Below are positions 6,784 to 15,678 of a stretch of 48,272 nt of DNA, one piece after another (within the stretch, counting starts at the first letter, position 1; each line of letters opens with the position of its first letter). The notes under the pieces are model-generated. The model saw only the letters and a list, made by a program, of their open reading frames with translations, did not search any database and was not told the DNA's origin. The stretch spans positions 1 through 48,272 of the IMG/VR virus record IMGVR_UViG_3300044712_000587. One strand, given 5' to 3'. Source of the DNA: a virus. A program made the position numbers and the translations under genes.

Positions 6784-7662
6784 ATGGGAGCAGACGACAT
6801 CGACTTCGGCGTGAACTTCGAGACGGGCGAGATCACTCGGCCCGCCCCGGATCCGCCAGCGGGCGACACGGACACGGAGTTCAATGCGTTCGACGACGAA
6901 CCGGCCGGACAGGATCCGGCAGGCAAGCCGCCGGCCGCACCAAACACGCCGTCCGAAGAAACGATCCCGATGTATCGTTTCAACGAGGTCAATCAACGGC
7001 TTCAGCAGGCCGCAGAGCGCGAGAAGAAGATGCTCGCGTTCATCGAGAACCTGACGAGCCAGCGGCAGCCGCAACAGCCGCAGCAGCCAACCACACCACC
7101 GACTCCGCCCACGCCAGAGGAAGCCGCCAAAGAGCGTATCCGGCAGCAGCTTCTTTCGGTCATCCCGGAGTTCGGTGAGTTCCTGAAGATCCGCGACAAG
7201 ATCCCGCAACTGCTCAACGCGGCAGATGCGATCCCCAGGATCCAGTCCGACACGGAGCGGTACTGGGGCACCGTCGCAGACTCGGCGCTCAACGGCGTCG
7301 TCTCGAAGCTCGGAGAAACGCTCGGCCATGCCATCGAACCTCGCTCGATGCTCGGAAGGCTGGCTACGCAGGCATTCTTCGAGTTCGTCGCCACGAATCC
7401 TCAGACGCAGGCTCGGTACGAGGCCCAGGATCAGAGCCTCATCGCCGATTTCGTGACGATGTTCGACAAGGAACTCAATCCGGTCAGGGCGCGGCAGCAG
7501 CAGCAGCAGCGCGTCGAGCAGGTTCGCAAACTCCCGGTGGCTGGACGCACCAGCCCGCCGCCGAGCGCGCAGCCGCCGAAGCCCAACATGGATAACGAAG
7601 ACGAGGTGTTCGCCGCAGGGTGGAATGCCATCGTCTCCGGTCGTCAGGGTACGGGACAGTAG
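6784..7662 (+). CDS. Scaffolding protein (probable)
   Basis: This 292-aa protein lies between portal and major capsid protein. It has an acidic, Pro-rich N-terminus (FGVNFETGEITRPAPDP), a helical segment near residues 60-85, a Gln/Pro-rich linker (QPQQPQQPTTPP), and a helical C-terminal half that ends in a basic, Pro-rich tail. This layout, acidic flexible start and charged helical end, is usual for assembly scaffolds that nucleate prohead formation and then leave. The start ATG has AAAGGG just upstream. No protease motif is seen. Confidence 0.75.
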   Translation: MGADDIDFGVNFETGEITRPAPDPPAGDTDTEFNAFDDEPAGQDPAGKPPAAPNTPSEETIPMYRFNEVNQRLQQAAEREKKMLAFIENLTSQRQPQQPQQPTTPPTPPTPEEAAKERIRQQLLSVIPEFGEFLKIRDKIPQLLNAADAIPRIQSDTERYWGTVADSALNGVVSKLGETLGHAIEPRSMLGRLATQAFFEFVATNPQTQARYEAQDQSLIADFVTMFDKELNPVRARQQQQQRVEQVRKLPVAGRTSPPPSAQPPKPNMDNEDEVFAAGWNAIVSGRQGTGQ

Positions 7663-7698
7663 CGACGAGATCGCTCGCCCGCGCCCAGGAGAGAAACA

Positions 7699-9015
7699 AT
7701 GGGAGCCTATCCCGGTGGCACGGACACCCAGTTGATTCAGGGTGCCCTCAAGACGGTCTTCGAGGACTACGTTGCCGAACAGACCAACAACAAGTTCCCC
7801 CTGAAGGGACTGTTCAAGTGGGTTGGCGTGGAGTACGCAGGCCAGGAGGTCGTGTACGACGCCCACGTGTCCCGCAACACGTCGCCGATGTTCGTCGGCG
7901 AGGACGGCGCCTTCGCGGACGCCGGAGCGCAGCAGCACGTCAAGGTGCACATCGGCCAGAAGAAGCTCATGGCTCGTGTGCGGATGACCAGCGAATCGAT
8001 TTCCGACTCGCTGAAGAACGAGGGCGCGTTCGTCTCGACGAAGAAGGACGAGATGACGCGGCTCATCGACGACATCGCTCGCAAGGAGGAATACGCGCTC
8101 GGCTCGGATGGCCGAGGCGTGCTGGCCCTCGTGGACGACACCACGCCGTCCGGCGCAACGACGGTCACGGTCGACGCCCCCGGCGGCATCGTCGGCGACG
8201 ACTTCGGCAACCGCTTCATCACGCCCGGCATGTACGTCGCGTTCGTCAACCCCGCGACGGGCGCGCTCCGCACGGGCGTCCGCAAGGTGGTGTCCTGCTC
8301 GACCGATGGCACGAGCATCGTCCTCAACGCGACGTGTGATGCGTCCGTGGCCGACAACGACTACATCGTGCAGGCCGCGAACTCCAGCGTGACCGACGTG
8401 CTGGACACGTCGTACGAGCACGGCTTCTGGGGGCTCATGGCTCTCATCGACGACGGCACGTACCGGAACAACTACTTCAACATCGACCGGAGCCTCTGGC
8501 AGCAGTACCAGTCGTACGTGAAGGCGTCGACCGGAGCGCTCTCGCTCGACCTGTTCCAGCAGGTGTCCGACGTTCTCGACCAGAAGCTCGGCGCGGCCAT
8601 CGACCTCATGACCGCTCACCACAGCGTTCGGCGCCTCTACATCAAGATGACCGAGGCCGACCGTCGCTACTCCGGCGCGTCTCTGATGAAGCCGGACGGC
8701 GGGACCACCGCATTCAAGCAGGGCGACCTGACGATGGGCGAAGTCCCGATCAAGGCGATCCGCACCCACCCGCTCGGCACGATGATCATGCTCGACACGA
8801 AGGGCGTGGCCGCTGTCGAGTACGGCTCCGAAAAGGGCAAGTGGGTCGACGAGGACGGCCGGATCCTGGTGCGCGTCGGCACCGGCTCCAGCGCGCGCGA
8901 CTCGTTCGAGGCGTGGTACCGGAAGCGGAAGCAGTACCACATGCGGTATCCCGGCAAGGCAGCGCGGCTGGACGGGATCACCGGGCAGTCGTTGATCGTC
9001 GTCCGCGACTTCTAA
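7699..9015 (+). CDS. Major capsid protein
   Basis: This 438-aa protein is the main head shell subunit. It lies directly after the scaffold gene, and its length and Gly/Asp/Thr-rich beta composition fit the HK97-type fold of podovirus-type phages. The N-terminal region contains FPLKGLFKWVGVEYAGQ, followed by an extended segment (HVSRNTSPMF), typical of E-loop-forming capsid proteins. The C-terminal end is IVVRDF. A good ribosome binding site (AGGAGAG) precedes the ATG. The exact capsid subfamily is not assigned. Confidence 0.88.
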   Translation: MGAYPGGTDTQLIQGALKTVFEDYVAEQTNNKFPLKGLFKWVGVEYAGQEVVYDAHVSRNTSPMFVGEDGAFADAGAQQHVKVHIGQKKLMARVRMTSESISDSLKNEGAFVSTKKDEMTRLIDDIARKEEYALGSDGRGVLALVDDTTPSGATTVTVDAPGGIVGDDFGNRFITPGMYVAFVNPATGALRTGVRKVVSCSTDGTSIVLNATCDASVADNDYIVQAANSSVTDVLDTSYEHGFWGLMALIDDGTYRNNYFNIDRSLWQQYQSYVKASTGALSLDLFQQVSDVLDQKLGAAIDLMTAHHSVRRLYIKMTEADRRYSGASLMKPDGGTTAFKQGDLTMGEVPIKAIRTHPLGTMIMLDTKGVAAVEYGSEKGKWVDEDGRILVRVGTGSSARDSFEAWYRKRKQYHMRYPGKAARLDGITGQSLIVVRDF

Positions 9016-9065
9016 TCGCGGCGATACAACATTCGGCTGACTGACGCGCCAGCAGCCGAACAGGG

Positions 9066-9104
9066 CGGGCGGGAGTTCGAGTCGCCCCGGATTCCCCCCG
9101 CCCG
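9066..9104 (+). other. Stem-loop after the major capsid gene
   Basis: CGGGCGGG (9066-9073) can pair with CCCGCCCG (9097-9104), eight GC pairs with a 23-base loop. There is no T-tract. A hairpin directly after the capsid gene is often a partial terminator or RNA-stabilising element that keeps capsid mRNA abundant relative to downstream genes. Confidence 0.5.
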
Positions 9105-9118
9105 ATTCCAGAGGGCAC

Positions 9119-9493
9119 ATGGACATCGTTACGCTCGTCAATCGCACGTCGAAACCCATCGAGGGCACCTTCGACGGTCGCACCTACGTACTCGGCCCGC
9201 ACGAACGGAAACCGATGCTCGCCAACGCTGCGGAAAAGGTCATGGAACAGAATCCGCAGATGGGAAGCGAAGATCCCGTCGACCCCAGGAGCCCCGTGTT
9301 CCTGTGTGGCGTCCTGGAGTGGGGACACGACATCACCCCGCTCGAACAGAGCGATGCCATCGAACGCTTCGACCGCTCGCTCGTCGACAACGGCGGCGAC
9401 AAGGCGAGGCCGCTCGCGTTGAAAGGCAGCCGGGCTTCGCGCGTGAAAGTCGCGCTCGAAGACGACAACCCGGTTGGCATCCAGGCCCAATGA
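9119..9493 (+). CDS. Small structural protein after capsid (124 aa)
   Basis: The protein starts MDIVTLVNRTSKPIEGTFDGR and reads like a small beta-rich virion protein of the type often encoded next to the major capsid gene. It has a conserved-looking motif VLGPHERKPM and an acidic C-terminus. Its TGA overlaps the ATG of the next gene (ATGA), so the two are translationally coupled. The function may be head decoration or completion; no named family is certain. Confidence 0.75.
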   Translation: MDIVTLVNRTSKPIEGTFDGRTYVLGPHERKPMLANAAEKVMEQNPQMGSEDPVDPRSPVFLCGVLEWGHDITPLEQSDAIERFDRSLVDNGGDKARPLALKGSRASRVKVALEDDNPVGIQAQ

Positions 9494-10113
9494 GCAACTA
9501 CCTGGACGACACACCGAATCCGTTTGGACTGTCGGCGCCTCCGCCGCACTTCCTCTCGGACATGGAAACCTTCGACAAGGAACTCGTCTTGTTCCCGTCG
9601 CAGGAGGAAGCCGTATATCGCCTCGGCCGCAAGGTCAAGAACGCCGGGGATATCTGGCGCCTCGTCCGGTCGCTCACCCATCGCACGAAAGAGGACGGCC
9701 AATCCACCAAGGCCCGGCCGGACTCGAAGACGATGGCGCAACACGGGCTCGTGCCAGTCACGTCGATTCTTCCCTCTCCGCTGACCCATTGGGGGCCGAC
9801 AATCCTTCAGGATCTTGCCAGGATGGACGTTCAGCGCGCGGGCGGCGCCGATAAGTTCGTCGACACTCTGGAAGACGGAGAGCGCCGAGAGGAAGAACAC
9901 TCACAGCGCACGATACACGACGATCTTGACGCTCTCGCGCGTCAAGCGTACAGTGACATCGTTTGGAAGAAGGGAAGCCGGGTAGGAATCAACCTCCCGG
10001 AGCCCGTCTCCCCTGGAAGAAGCGCAGCCGGCGCGTTCACGGTGATTGACCGGCGACACGCTCGCGCGCAAGGAGAAGACGACAATGGCTCTCTCGACGG
10101 AACGCATCAATGA
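9490..10113 (+). CDS. Hypothetical protein, probable virion-associated (207 aa)
   Basis: The start is the ATG at 9490, which overlaps the previous stop. The N-half contains FDKELVLFPSQEEAVYRLGR and NAGDIWRLVRSLTH, charged helices; residues 85-115 hold a Pro-rich loop. The last nine or so codons overlap the next gene. It sits between capsid and tail genes, so a minor head or packaging role is likely. No family is recognised. Confidence 0.65.
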   Translation: MSNYLDDTPNPFGLSAPPPHFLSDMETFDKELVLFPSQEEAVYRLGRKVKNAGDIWRLVRSLTHRTKEDGQSTKARPDSKTMAQHGLVPVTSILPSPLTHWGPTILQDLARMDVQRAGGADKFVDTLEDGERREEEHSQRTIHDDLDALARQAYSDIVWKKGSRVGINLPEPVSPGRSAAGAFTVIDRRHARAQGEDDNGSLDGTHQ

Positions 10114-10549
10114 CGTGAAGCGGCGCTGCCGCATGGACGCCCGCAAGCCTGGCGTCACCGAATCCCTCCGCGCCCTGTGGAAGCACATGGAGCAGTTGGG
10201 CAATCCCGACCTCCAGCTTGTCGCCCTGGACTACTCGGGCGGCGCCGATCAGGTGGTCGCGGACGTGGCGTGCAAGCTGTACGCCCTCTACCTGAAGAAG
10301 CCGACCGCCTCGACGACGGACGCCTGGATCAAGTTCTCCGACCACGCGACCACGGCGGCGGCGAACGGCGATCTCGTGCAGAAGATGATCGGAACCGGCG
10401 GAGGCGCGCAGGAACACTGTGCCGTGTGGCCGGACGGTCTGAAGTTCGGCACGGGCCTGACCACGGCTTCCCACACCACCGTCAACGGCAACACCGACAG
10501 CGCGGCCGGCGATTCGTGCATCGGCTTCGCCATCATCGGCGCGGCGTAA
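10085..10549 (+). CDS. Capsid-region hypothetical protein (154 aa)
   Basis: The ATG is chosen at 10085 because AAGGAG lies nine bases upstream. The product begins MALSTERINDVKRRCRMDAR and has a helical N-half followed by a Gly/Thr-rich, beta-looking C-half ending GFAIIGAA. It resembles small virion proteins found near capsid genes, but I do not recognise a named family. Confidence 0.75.
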   Translation: MALSTERINDVKRRCRMDARKPGVTESLRALWKHMEQLGNPDLQLVALDYSGGADQVVADVACKLYALYLKKPTASTTDAWIKFSDHATTAAANGDLVQKMIGTGGGAQEHCAVWPDGLKFGTGLTTASHTTVNGNTDSAAGDSCIGFAIIGAA

Positions 10550-10639
10550 GACCCGCCCGACCCGCTCGCGGCAGCGAACAATACGAGGCTGTGGATGGTG
10601 GGGGCTCTGCCGGGCCTCCACCGGAGCAGGAGACTTCCA

Positions 10640-11290
10640 ATGGCCGCACGCTACGTCCACGCTTTCTCGGGCACCGGATTCCTCAAGGCGCTTCTCGGCG
10701 CAGTCGGCATTCAGTACGACTCCGCCGACGACAAGCTGAAGTTCATCGACGACAACGGCACGAACGTCCGCGCCGTCGTCACCGAGGATCAGGTCCAGAC
10801 CCTCAGCAACAAGACGTTCACCGCGCCCGCTGGCACTGGCCTCATGGTCACGAAGTCAGGCGTCCTGACCGAGAACGGGGCCGGCACGTCGTACACGCTC
10901 ACGATTCCCGTGCCCGCTGGCGCAGTCGTCCACTCCATCCAGGTCATCGCTCAGGCGCTCTGGAATGGCACATCGGCCGCGCTCGACGTGGGCGACACCG
11001 CCGATCCCAACGGCTACTTTGCGGCCGTCAACCTCAAGGCCACCGACCTACTCGTGGGCGAAGTCCTCGACCACGCGCACTCGGCTCTCTGGGGCGGAAA
11101 GGAAGGCGCCTACCTCGTCGCCGCGACAGGCCAGCGCGGACCAGCGGCCACGAACTTCGGCCGCTACTACGCCGCCGGATCGAACATCACGTTCGTCGTC
11201 ACACCGGGCGCAGCGGACGGAAGCCAGGGCCGAACCCTCTGCCTCGTGTCGTACTCCATCGGCGAAACCATCGCTCAGGTCGCGGCGTAA
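10640..11290 (+). CDS. Structural beta-rich protein (216 aa)
   Basis: The ATG at 10640 follows GGAG. Residues 20-60 contain phrases common in phage virion proteins (DKLKFIDDNGTNVRAVVTED, then LSNKTFTAP). The C-half is beta-rich and contains VPAGAVVHSIQVIA and NGYFAAVNLKATDLL. It probably is a decoration or fibre-type protein exposed on the particle. The family is uncertain. Confidence 0.7.
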   Translation: MAARYVHAFSGTGFLKALLGAVGIQYDSADDKLKFIDDNGTNVRAVVTEDQVQTLSNKTFTAPAGTGLMVTKSGVLTENGAGTSYTLTIPVPAGAVVHSIQVIAQALWNGTSAALDVGDTADPNGYFAAVNLKATDLLVGEVLDHAHSALWGGKEGAYLVAATGQRGPAATNFGRYYAAGSNITFVVTPGAADGSQGRTLCLVSYSIGETIAQVAA

Positions 11291-11317
11291 GCCGCAGCAC
11301 AGCGATAGAGGTTCAAC

Positions 11318-11728
11318 ATGGACATCGGACCCATCGGCTCGACCTCGCGCGAACAGTTCCTCCGCAAGTACCACCGCGACGTAGGAAAGTCGCTCCAGTT
11401 CGCAGCCGCATACACGGGATCGGATCCCTTCATCGCTACGCTCGGCGCGAAGTACACGACGCGCGTTCAGAAGGTGACGGTCAACATCACCACGAGCGCG
11501 GCCCAGACGCTCACCGTTCAGGATTCCTCCGGCCGGGTGTTCTGCACCGTGCCGAGCGGTCCAGGCGTGGGCGTGCTGGAGTTCGACTTCGGAGCCGAAG
11601 GCATGGCAGCCACGAAGGGCGCCGACATCGACATCGCAGTATCCGGGGCGGGGCTCGCCGGTTGGATCAACATCGAAGCCTACGCCCTCATCGAGCCGGA
11701 AACGGGCATCGTCCCGTCCGACCTGTAG
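11318..11728 (+). CDS. Small virion protein (136 aa)
   Basis: The protein starts MDIGPIGSTSREQFLRKYHRD, a short helical leader, then becomes beta-rich (VTVNITTSAAQTLTVQDSSG). It lies in a run of closely spaced structural genes. It may be a decoration or tail-associated protein; no family is recognised. Confidence 0.7.
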   Translation: MDIGPIGSTSREQFLRKYHRDVGKSLQFAAAYTGSDPFIATLGAKYTTRVQKVTVNITTSAAQTLTVQDSSGRVFCTVPSGPGVGVLEFDFGAEGMAATKGADIDIAVSGAGLAGWINIEAYALIEPETGIVPSDL

Positions 11729-11737
11729 AGGGACGCC

Positions 11738-12130
11738 ATGCGCGAACGCTTCCTGCTCGGACTCGTCATCGGATGCCTCATGGGGGCGCTCGTCGCGCCC
11801 CTCGTGGCGCAATCCTGGAATCGCCTCATGCTCACGCGGAAGGCCACGACGCCGACTGTGACCAGCATCACGCGCAGCGGCACCACGGCGACCGTGACGG
11901 CCACCGCGCACGCGCTCCTGACCGGAGACACGGTTACGATTGCCGGCGCCGACCAAGCCGAATACAACGGCTCCTTCGCCATCACGCGAACGGGCGCCGA
12001 CACCTTCACCTATACCGTGCCTGGAACTCCCGCAACGCCGGCCACGGGGGTTATCACCTGTTCCTACGGTGGAGGCACGCCAATCCCGCTCGCTGCGGGC
12101 TCTGGTGGAGCCGCCTCCATCGTCTTCTAG
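11738..12130 (+). CDS. Membrane-anchored or secreted virion-like protein (130 aa)
   Basis: Residues 5-24 form a hydrophobic helix (FLLGLVIGCLMGALVAPLVA) after MRER, a signal-peptide or membrane-anchor shape that is unusual among virion genes. It is followed by a beta-sandwich-like region with phrases common in phage tail proteins (HALLTGDTVTIAGAD and EYNGSFAITRTG). The protein may be displayed on the infected cell or ejected into the envelope. The ribosome binding site is weak. Confidence 0.65.
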   Translation: MRERFLLGLVIGCLMGALVAPLVAQSWNRLMLTRKATTPTVTSITRSGTTATVTATAHALLTGDTVTIAGADQAEYNGSFAITRTGADTFTYTVPGTPATPATGVITCSYGGGTPIPLAAGSGGAASIVF

Positions 12131-12138
12131 GGGGAGCC

Positions 12139-12684
12139 GTGGGCGTCCAGACGCACGGGGCCGTCATTCTGCACGACGAGTGGGACGACACTCAGCAGAT
12201 GGCGCTTGCTCTGCGCGATGTGGGCGCCAACGTCCCGAACCTCACGCAGTACGGAACGTCGGGGCTCTATTTCCCGCAGTTCGACATCGACGACCTCTTG
12301 TGCTTCTCGATTCAGCTTCCCCACGGGTACCGCGAAGGCACGAGCGTCGAACCACACGTCCATTGGTGCGGAGACACGGTTGATACGGACGTGGTGAAGT
12401 GGGAACTCAACTATCAGTGGCTCAACCCCGAGAGCGACGTGATCGCCGCAGCCGCAACAACCATCACGTGCCAGGAGGCGGTAAACACGGCGGGGATCAC
12501 GAAGCTGACCGGGTTCCCTACTGTCGCAAAAGCCGACGCGAAGATCAGTAGCATCTTCGCCGGCAACATCCGTCGAATTGCAAACGGCACGGGGACTGAG
12601 GCAGCGGGAAACATCTTCCTCCAGTTCTTCGACCTCCACTTCAGAAGGAACACCGCCGGCAGCCGCCAGGAGTACGTGAAATGA
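12139..12684 (+). CDS. Fibre or receptor-binding-region protein (181 aa)
   Basis: The start is GTG at 12139 with GGGGAG just upstream; an upstream extension of this frame is only a shadow frame. The sequence contains PHVHWCGDTVDTDVVKWEL and YQWLNPESD, phrases I associate with beta-rich phage tail or head fibre proteins. The stop overlaps the ATG of the next gene. It is likely a surface-exposed virion protein; the exact receptor role is not shown. Confidence 0.7.
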   Translation: MGVQTHGAVILHDEWDDTQQMALALRDVGANVPNLTQYGTSGLYFPQFDIDDLLCFSIQLPHGYREGTSVEPHVHWCGDTVDTDVVKWELNYQWLNPESDVIAAAATTITCQEAVNTAGITKLTGFPTVAKADAKISSIFAGNIRRIANGTGTEAAGNIFLQFFDLHFRRNTAGSRQEYVK

Positions 12685-13571
12685 GAACCAAGCGATTCGC
12701 CATCACCCTGCTCGGAGTCCTCATCGGACTCGCGCTCGTCACGTTCCTTGCGACTCCAACCTCGACGCAGACGATCTCGCGCATCTTCGGCACCTACAAC
12801 GGATCGCCGATTGCCCTGCTTGGAGACTCGTCAGGCGCGCTCCAGGTGACAGTCGCCGGAGGCGGAGGCGGAGGCACGGTCCCTGCGAGTTCTGGCGGCA
12901 CCGGACAGACCAGCTACACCAAGGGCGATCTGCTCGTCGCTTCGGCCGCGACGACGCTCACGAAGCTCGGCGTGGGCACCAACACCTACGTCCTCACCGC
13001 TGACTCTGGAGAGGCAACTGGCGTCAAATGGGCGGCATCAGCCGGCGGCATCACGACCTACGACGTGCCGATCTTCGGCCACTGTTCCAGCACGCCGATC
13101 CTCTGGACTGGCGCCAACGGATTCACCGCGCCGAGCCCTTCCGCCTACAACGTCGGCGGCGGCAAGCCATGTCTCCCGCGCAACACCTACACCGACGCCG
13201 GAGACGCCGCGCTCGAAGCGCAACTCTACCTTCCGACCAACTGGAACGGAGGAACCGTCAGCGTGCCAGCGTTCTACGTGTCATCGGCAATCGCCGACAA
13301 CACCAAGAACATGTATTGGACGATTGCCACGTCCTGCACCGACGACGGAGAGGCGACCGCAGCATTCACAGCCGGAGACGCCCTGACGATTGCCAACGTG
13401 GACACCGCCAATAAGCAACGCATCGTCTCACTCGCCGCGCTCGACATGACCGGCTGCTCCGCCGGAGACTTCGCCAAGATCCGAGTGGCGCGCTATCCCG
13501 GAAACGCCGCCGACACGCTCGGCGGAGACGCCTACTTCTTCGGGCTCGTGGTCCGATTCACCCTCCAGTAA
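12681..13571 (+). CDS. Fibre-like protein with N-terminal hydrophobic helix (296 aa)
   Basis: It begins MRTKRFAITLLGVLIGLALV, a classical signal or anchor helix, continues with a poly-Gly stretch around residues 56-61 and the phage fibre phrase SSGGTGQTSYTKGDLLVA (residues 65-82), which is common in tail fibre shafts. The C-terminal half is beta-rich and contains paired Cys residues. With the gene at 11738, it is one of two virion-type proteins here with a predicted export signal. Its stop is ten bases before the adaptor gene. Confidence 0.7.
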   Translation: MRTKRFAITLLGVLIGLALVTFLATPTSTQTISRIFGTYNGSPIALLGDSSGALQVTVAGGGGGGTVPASSGGTGQTSYTKGDLLVASAATTLTKLGVGTNTYVLTADSGEATGVKWAASAGGITTYDVPIFGHCSSTPILWTGANGFTAPSPSAYNVGGGKPCLPRNTYTDAGDAALEAQLYLPTNWNGGTVSVPAFYVSSAIADNTKNMYWTIATSCTDDGEATAAFTAGDALTIANVDTANKQRIVSLAALDMTGCSAGDFAKIRVARYPGNAADTLGGDAYFFGLVVRFTLQ

Positions 13572-13580
13572 GGGGGCATC

Positions 13581-14285
13581 GTGGCAACTCTACTCAGCGC
13601 CCTCGTCGCTCAAGCGAGAAAGCACCTGAACGAACCTACCGCGTCGTTCTGGACCGACCAGGAGATCGCCGACCATATGAACATGGCGATCAAAGACCTC
13701 TGGCGCGCACTGAACGACAACTATCAGGACTTCTTTCTCACGAACGACGCTACAAACGTCAGCCAAGCGGCCTCCGCGACGACTCTCTCTGGCGTGCCGG
13801 CAGACGTGGCGATTGTGCGCGGGCTCGAACCGCGCGACCTCCAGACGTACGGCGGGATCAAGTACGAAGCGCTGAACTACATGCACCCGCGCTTTCAGGC
13901 GGCGCGCTCGGAGTCAGCGGTTGACCCGCTCCAGGGCGGGAAGATCTACTTCTGGATCACCGGAGCCGGAGCGCCCATCGCTGCGCCGACGATCTACGTC
14001 GCGCCCGCCCTTTCAACCGCGCTCCCGCTCCGGCTCGTCTATGTGCCCACGCTCTCGGCCGTTGCGCTCGCCGGGGCGAACCCAATCCCAGGCGAATCGG
14101 ATCAGGCGCTCATCGCATGGGCGGTCGCTCACTCACTCGCCAAGCGCAAGGAATCCCAGGTGCCCGATGGCGACTGGCTCACCATCTACAGCACCGAGAA
14201 GGCGCACATCCTGACCTCGCTCACGCCACGGCAGACGCAAGACGAGGAAGTTGCCGAAGCGCTGTTCGAGGCGTGGTGGCAGTAG
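13581..14285 (+). CDS. Head-tail adaptor (probable)
   Basis: This 234-aa protein starts at GTG. The N-terminal region, with ARKHLNEPTASFWTDQEIAD and then MNMAIKDLWRALND, matches the helical start of adaptor proteins that bind below the portal (P22 gp4-like or T7 gp11-like role). The mid region is beta-rich, and the C-terminal helices (ALIAWAVAHSLAKRK) complete the fold. It lies just before the two nozzle-type genes, as expected for a connector. Confidence 0.75.
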   Translation: MATLLSALVAQARKHLNEPTASFWTDQEIADHMNMAIKDLWRALNDNYQDFFLTNDATNVSQAASATTLSGVPADVAIVRGLEPRDLQTYGGIKYEALNYMHPRFQAARSESAVDPLQGGKIYFWITGAGAPIAAPTIYVAPALSTALPLRLVYVPTLSAVALAGANPIPGESDQALIAWAVAHSLAKRKESQVPDGDWLTIYSTEKAHILTSLTPRQTQDEEVAEALFEAWWQ

Positions 14286-14294
14286 GAGCCCGCG

Positions 14295-15677
14295 ATGTCG
14301 ACGAAGCGGCTCAACATCTATAACCTCGCCGAGATCGGACTGGACCTTGCGGCCTCTCCGGTGCACCGGAAGTTCGGCACGCTGACCAAGGCCCAGAATT
14401 GCGTCATGCTGCCCAACGAGGGCGAGGGCGCCGTCGACAAGCGGGGCGGGCTGTCGAAACTCAACGCCATCGCACTCTCGGGACAGGTGCACGGGCTCAC
14501 GAACATCTCGCAGCAGCTTCAGTCGATTCAGCGTCTCTGGGTAGCGTACGAGAACCCCGTCACATCCGGCTACAACTGGACGTACAGCGAGGACGGGACC
14601 ACGTGGGTTGACTCGAACGCCGCCGGCCCGTGCATGAGGCGGTCGCGCCGCGCTCAGTACGCGCTGTATATGAATGCGGGCGGAGCGGCAATCCGGGACC
14701 GGATGCTCTACCCATCGAACGACTACATCATCTACAACACGGCGGGCCACTCAGCGCCACCCGTGCGCCTGTTCGATGGAACCAACGACTACCTGTTCGG
14801 CAAGGTGCCGTTCAACCAGCAGATCCAGATCGCCGCAGGCACGACCCTGACCAACTGCATCGAGGTCGGATTCCTAACGAAGTTCCAAGGGCTGTTCTAC
14901 TTCACATCCCTGGACGACTCGGCCACTCGACGCGGTACCGTGTGGAGCCTGGACCCGTTCTCGGGCCAGATGCGCCGCGTTGGAAACTCCTTCGCTGGCG
15001 CGACGTGGGCAACCGGCACCGAGTCCAATCGCGGAGCCCCGTGGTTCCTCGCCTCGTGGGGCAACAAGCTGTGGGCGATCACGAACGAGTACGCGGGCGC
15101 GAAGACGTGCGCGGTCTACCGCATTCGCCCAGGCGTTGATACGACCTGGATCAAGGACTTCGAGGTTGCTGGCGGCACGTATGGGATGGGGATCTGTGTT
15201 CACGCCGGATTCCTGTACGCGACCTTCATGTATGACTCGGGCGTGACGCCCAAGGCGATCTACCGCCGCTCGGCCGATGGCGTGTGGACAGCCGTTGACA
15301 CCATCGTTGCCGCCAACTATGCCGGCTACTTCAGGCCGTTCAGCTTCGACAGCAAGATCTTCGCGTTCCGCGCCAGCACGTCCGGCACGACCACCACGAC
15401 GATCCGTGCGTCCGCTGACGGCGGCACGACATGGGCCGACGACCTCTCGGATGCGAACCTCAACACGCTCATCGGCCGGCATCCGGACGGGTCGGAGATT
15501 ACAACGTGCGTCACGTTCAAGGGGAATCAGTACGTCATCGACACGGGCTCTGAGCCGACGCGCAACGGCAACATCCTGAAGCGCGTCCCCGGCGCCAGCC
15601 CCGGCACCTGGAGTGTCGTTAAGAGCGCAGCGGCCGGCTTCACTGGACAGGCGGCGATCATCACGACGGAGGAATAG
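14295..15677 (+). CDS. Tail protein with beta-propeller-like repeats (460 aa)
   Basis: The N-terminus (LNIYNLAEIGLDLAASPVHR, then KAQNCVMLPNEGEGAVDKRGG) resembles the beginning of podovirus nozzle or tail hub proteins, which read through a list of conserved Arg/Gly-rich turns. Later segments repeat the pattern of W-containing blades (DGVWTAVDTIVAA, SADGGTTWADDLS). The product likely forms part of the short tail tube or a propeller docked on it. It is followed immediately by the next nozzle gene. Confidence 0.7.
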   Translation: MSTKRLNIYNLAEIGLDLAASPVHRKFGTLTKAQNCVMLPNEGEGAVDKRGGLSKLNAIALSGQVHGLTNISQQLQSIQRLWVAYENPVTSGYNWTYSEDGTTWVDSNAAGPCMRRSRRAQYALYMNAGGAAIRDRMLYPSNDYIIYNTAGHSAPPVRLFDGTNDYLFGKVPFNQQIQIAAGTTLTNCIEVGFLTKFQGLFYFTSLDDSATRRGTVWSLDPFSGQMRRVGNSFAGATWATGTESNRGAPWFLASWGNKLWAITNEYAGAKTCAVYRIRPGVDTTWIKDFEVAGGTYGMGICVHAGFLYATFMYDSGVTPKAIYRRSADGVWTAVDTIVAANYAGYFRPFSFDSKIFAFRASTSGTTTTTIRASADGGTTWADDLSDANLNTLIGRHPDGSEITTCVTFKGNQYVIDTGSEPTRNGNILKRVPGASPGTWSVVKSAAAGFTGQAAIITTEE

Positions 15678-15678
15678 C

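Noticed and set aside
6559-9183. 874-codon antisense frame opposite scaffold and capsid genes
   Set aside because: It has no domain or ribosome binding site and is rich in Arg/Val/His, the usual antisense shadow of GC-biased codons. The sense genes are well supported.
10177-12684. 835-codon open frame overlapping several capsid/tail genes
   Set aside because: Only its last 181 codons (12139-12684) form a real gene. The rest is Arg/His/Gly-rich shadow of genes in another frame, a result of GC-rich codon bias.
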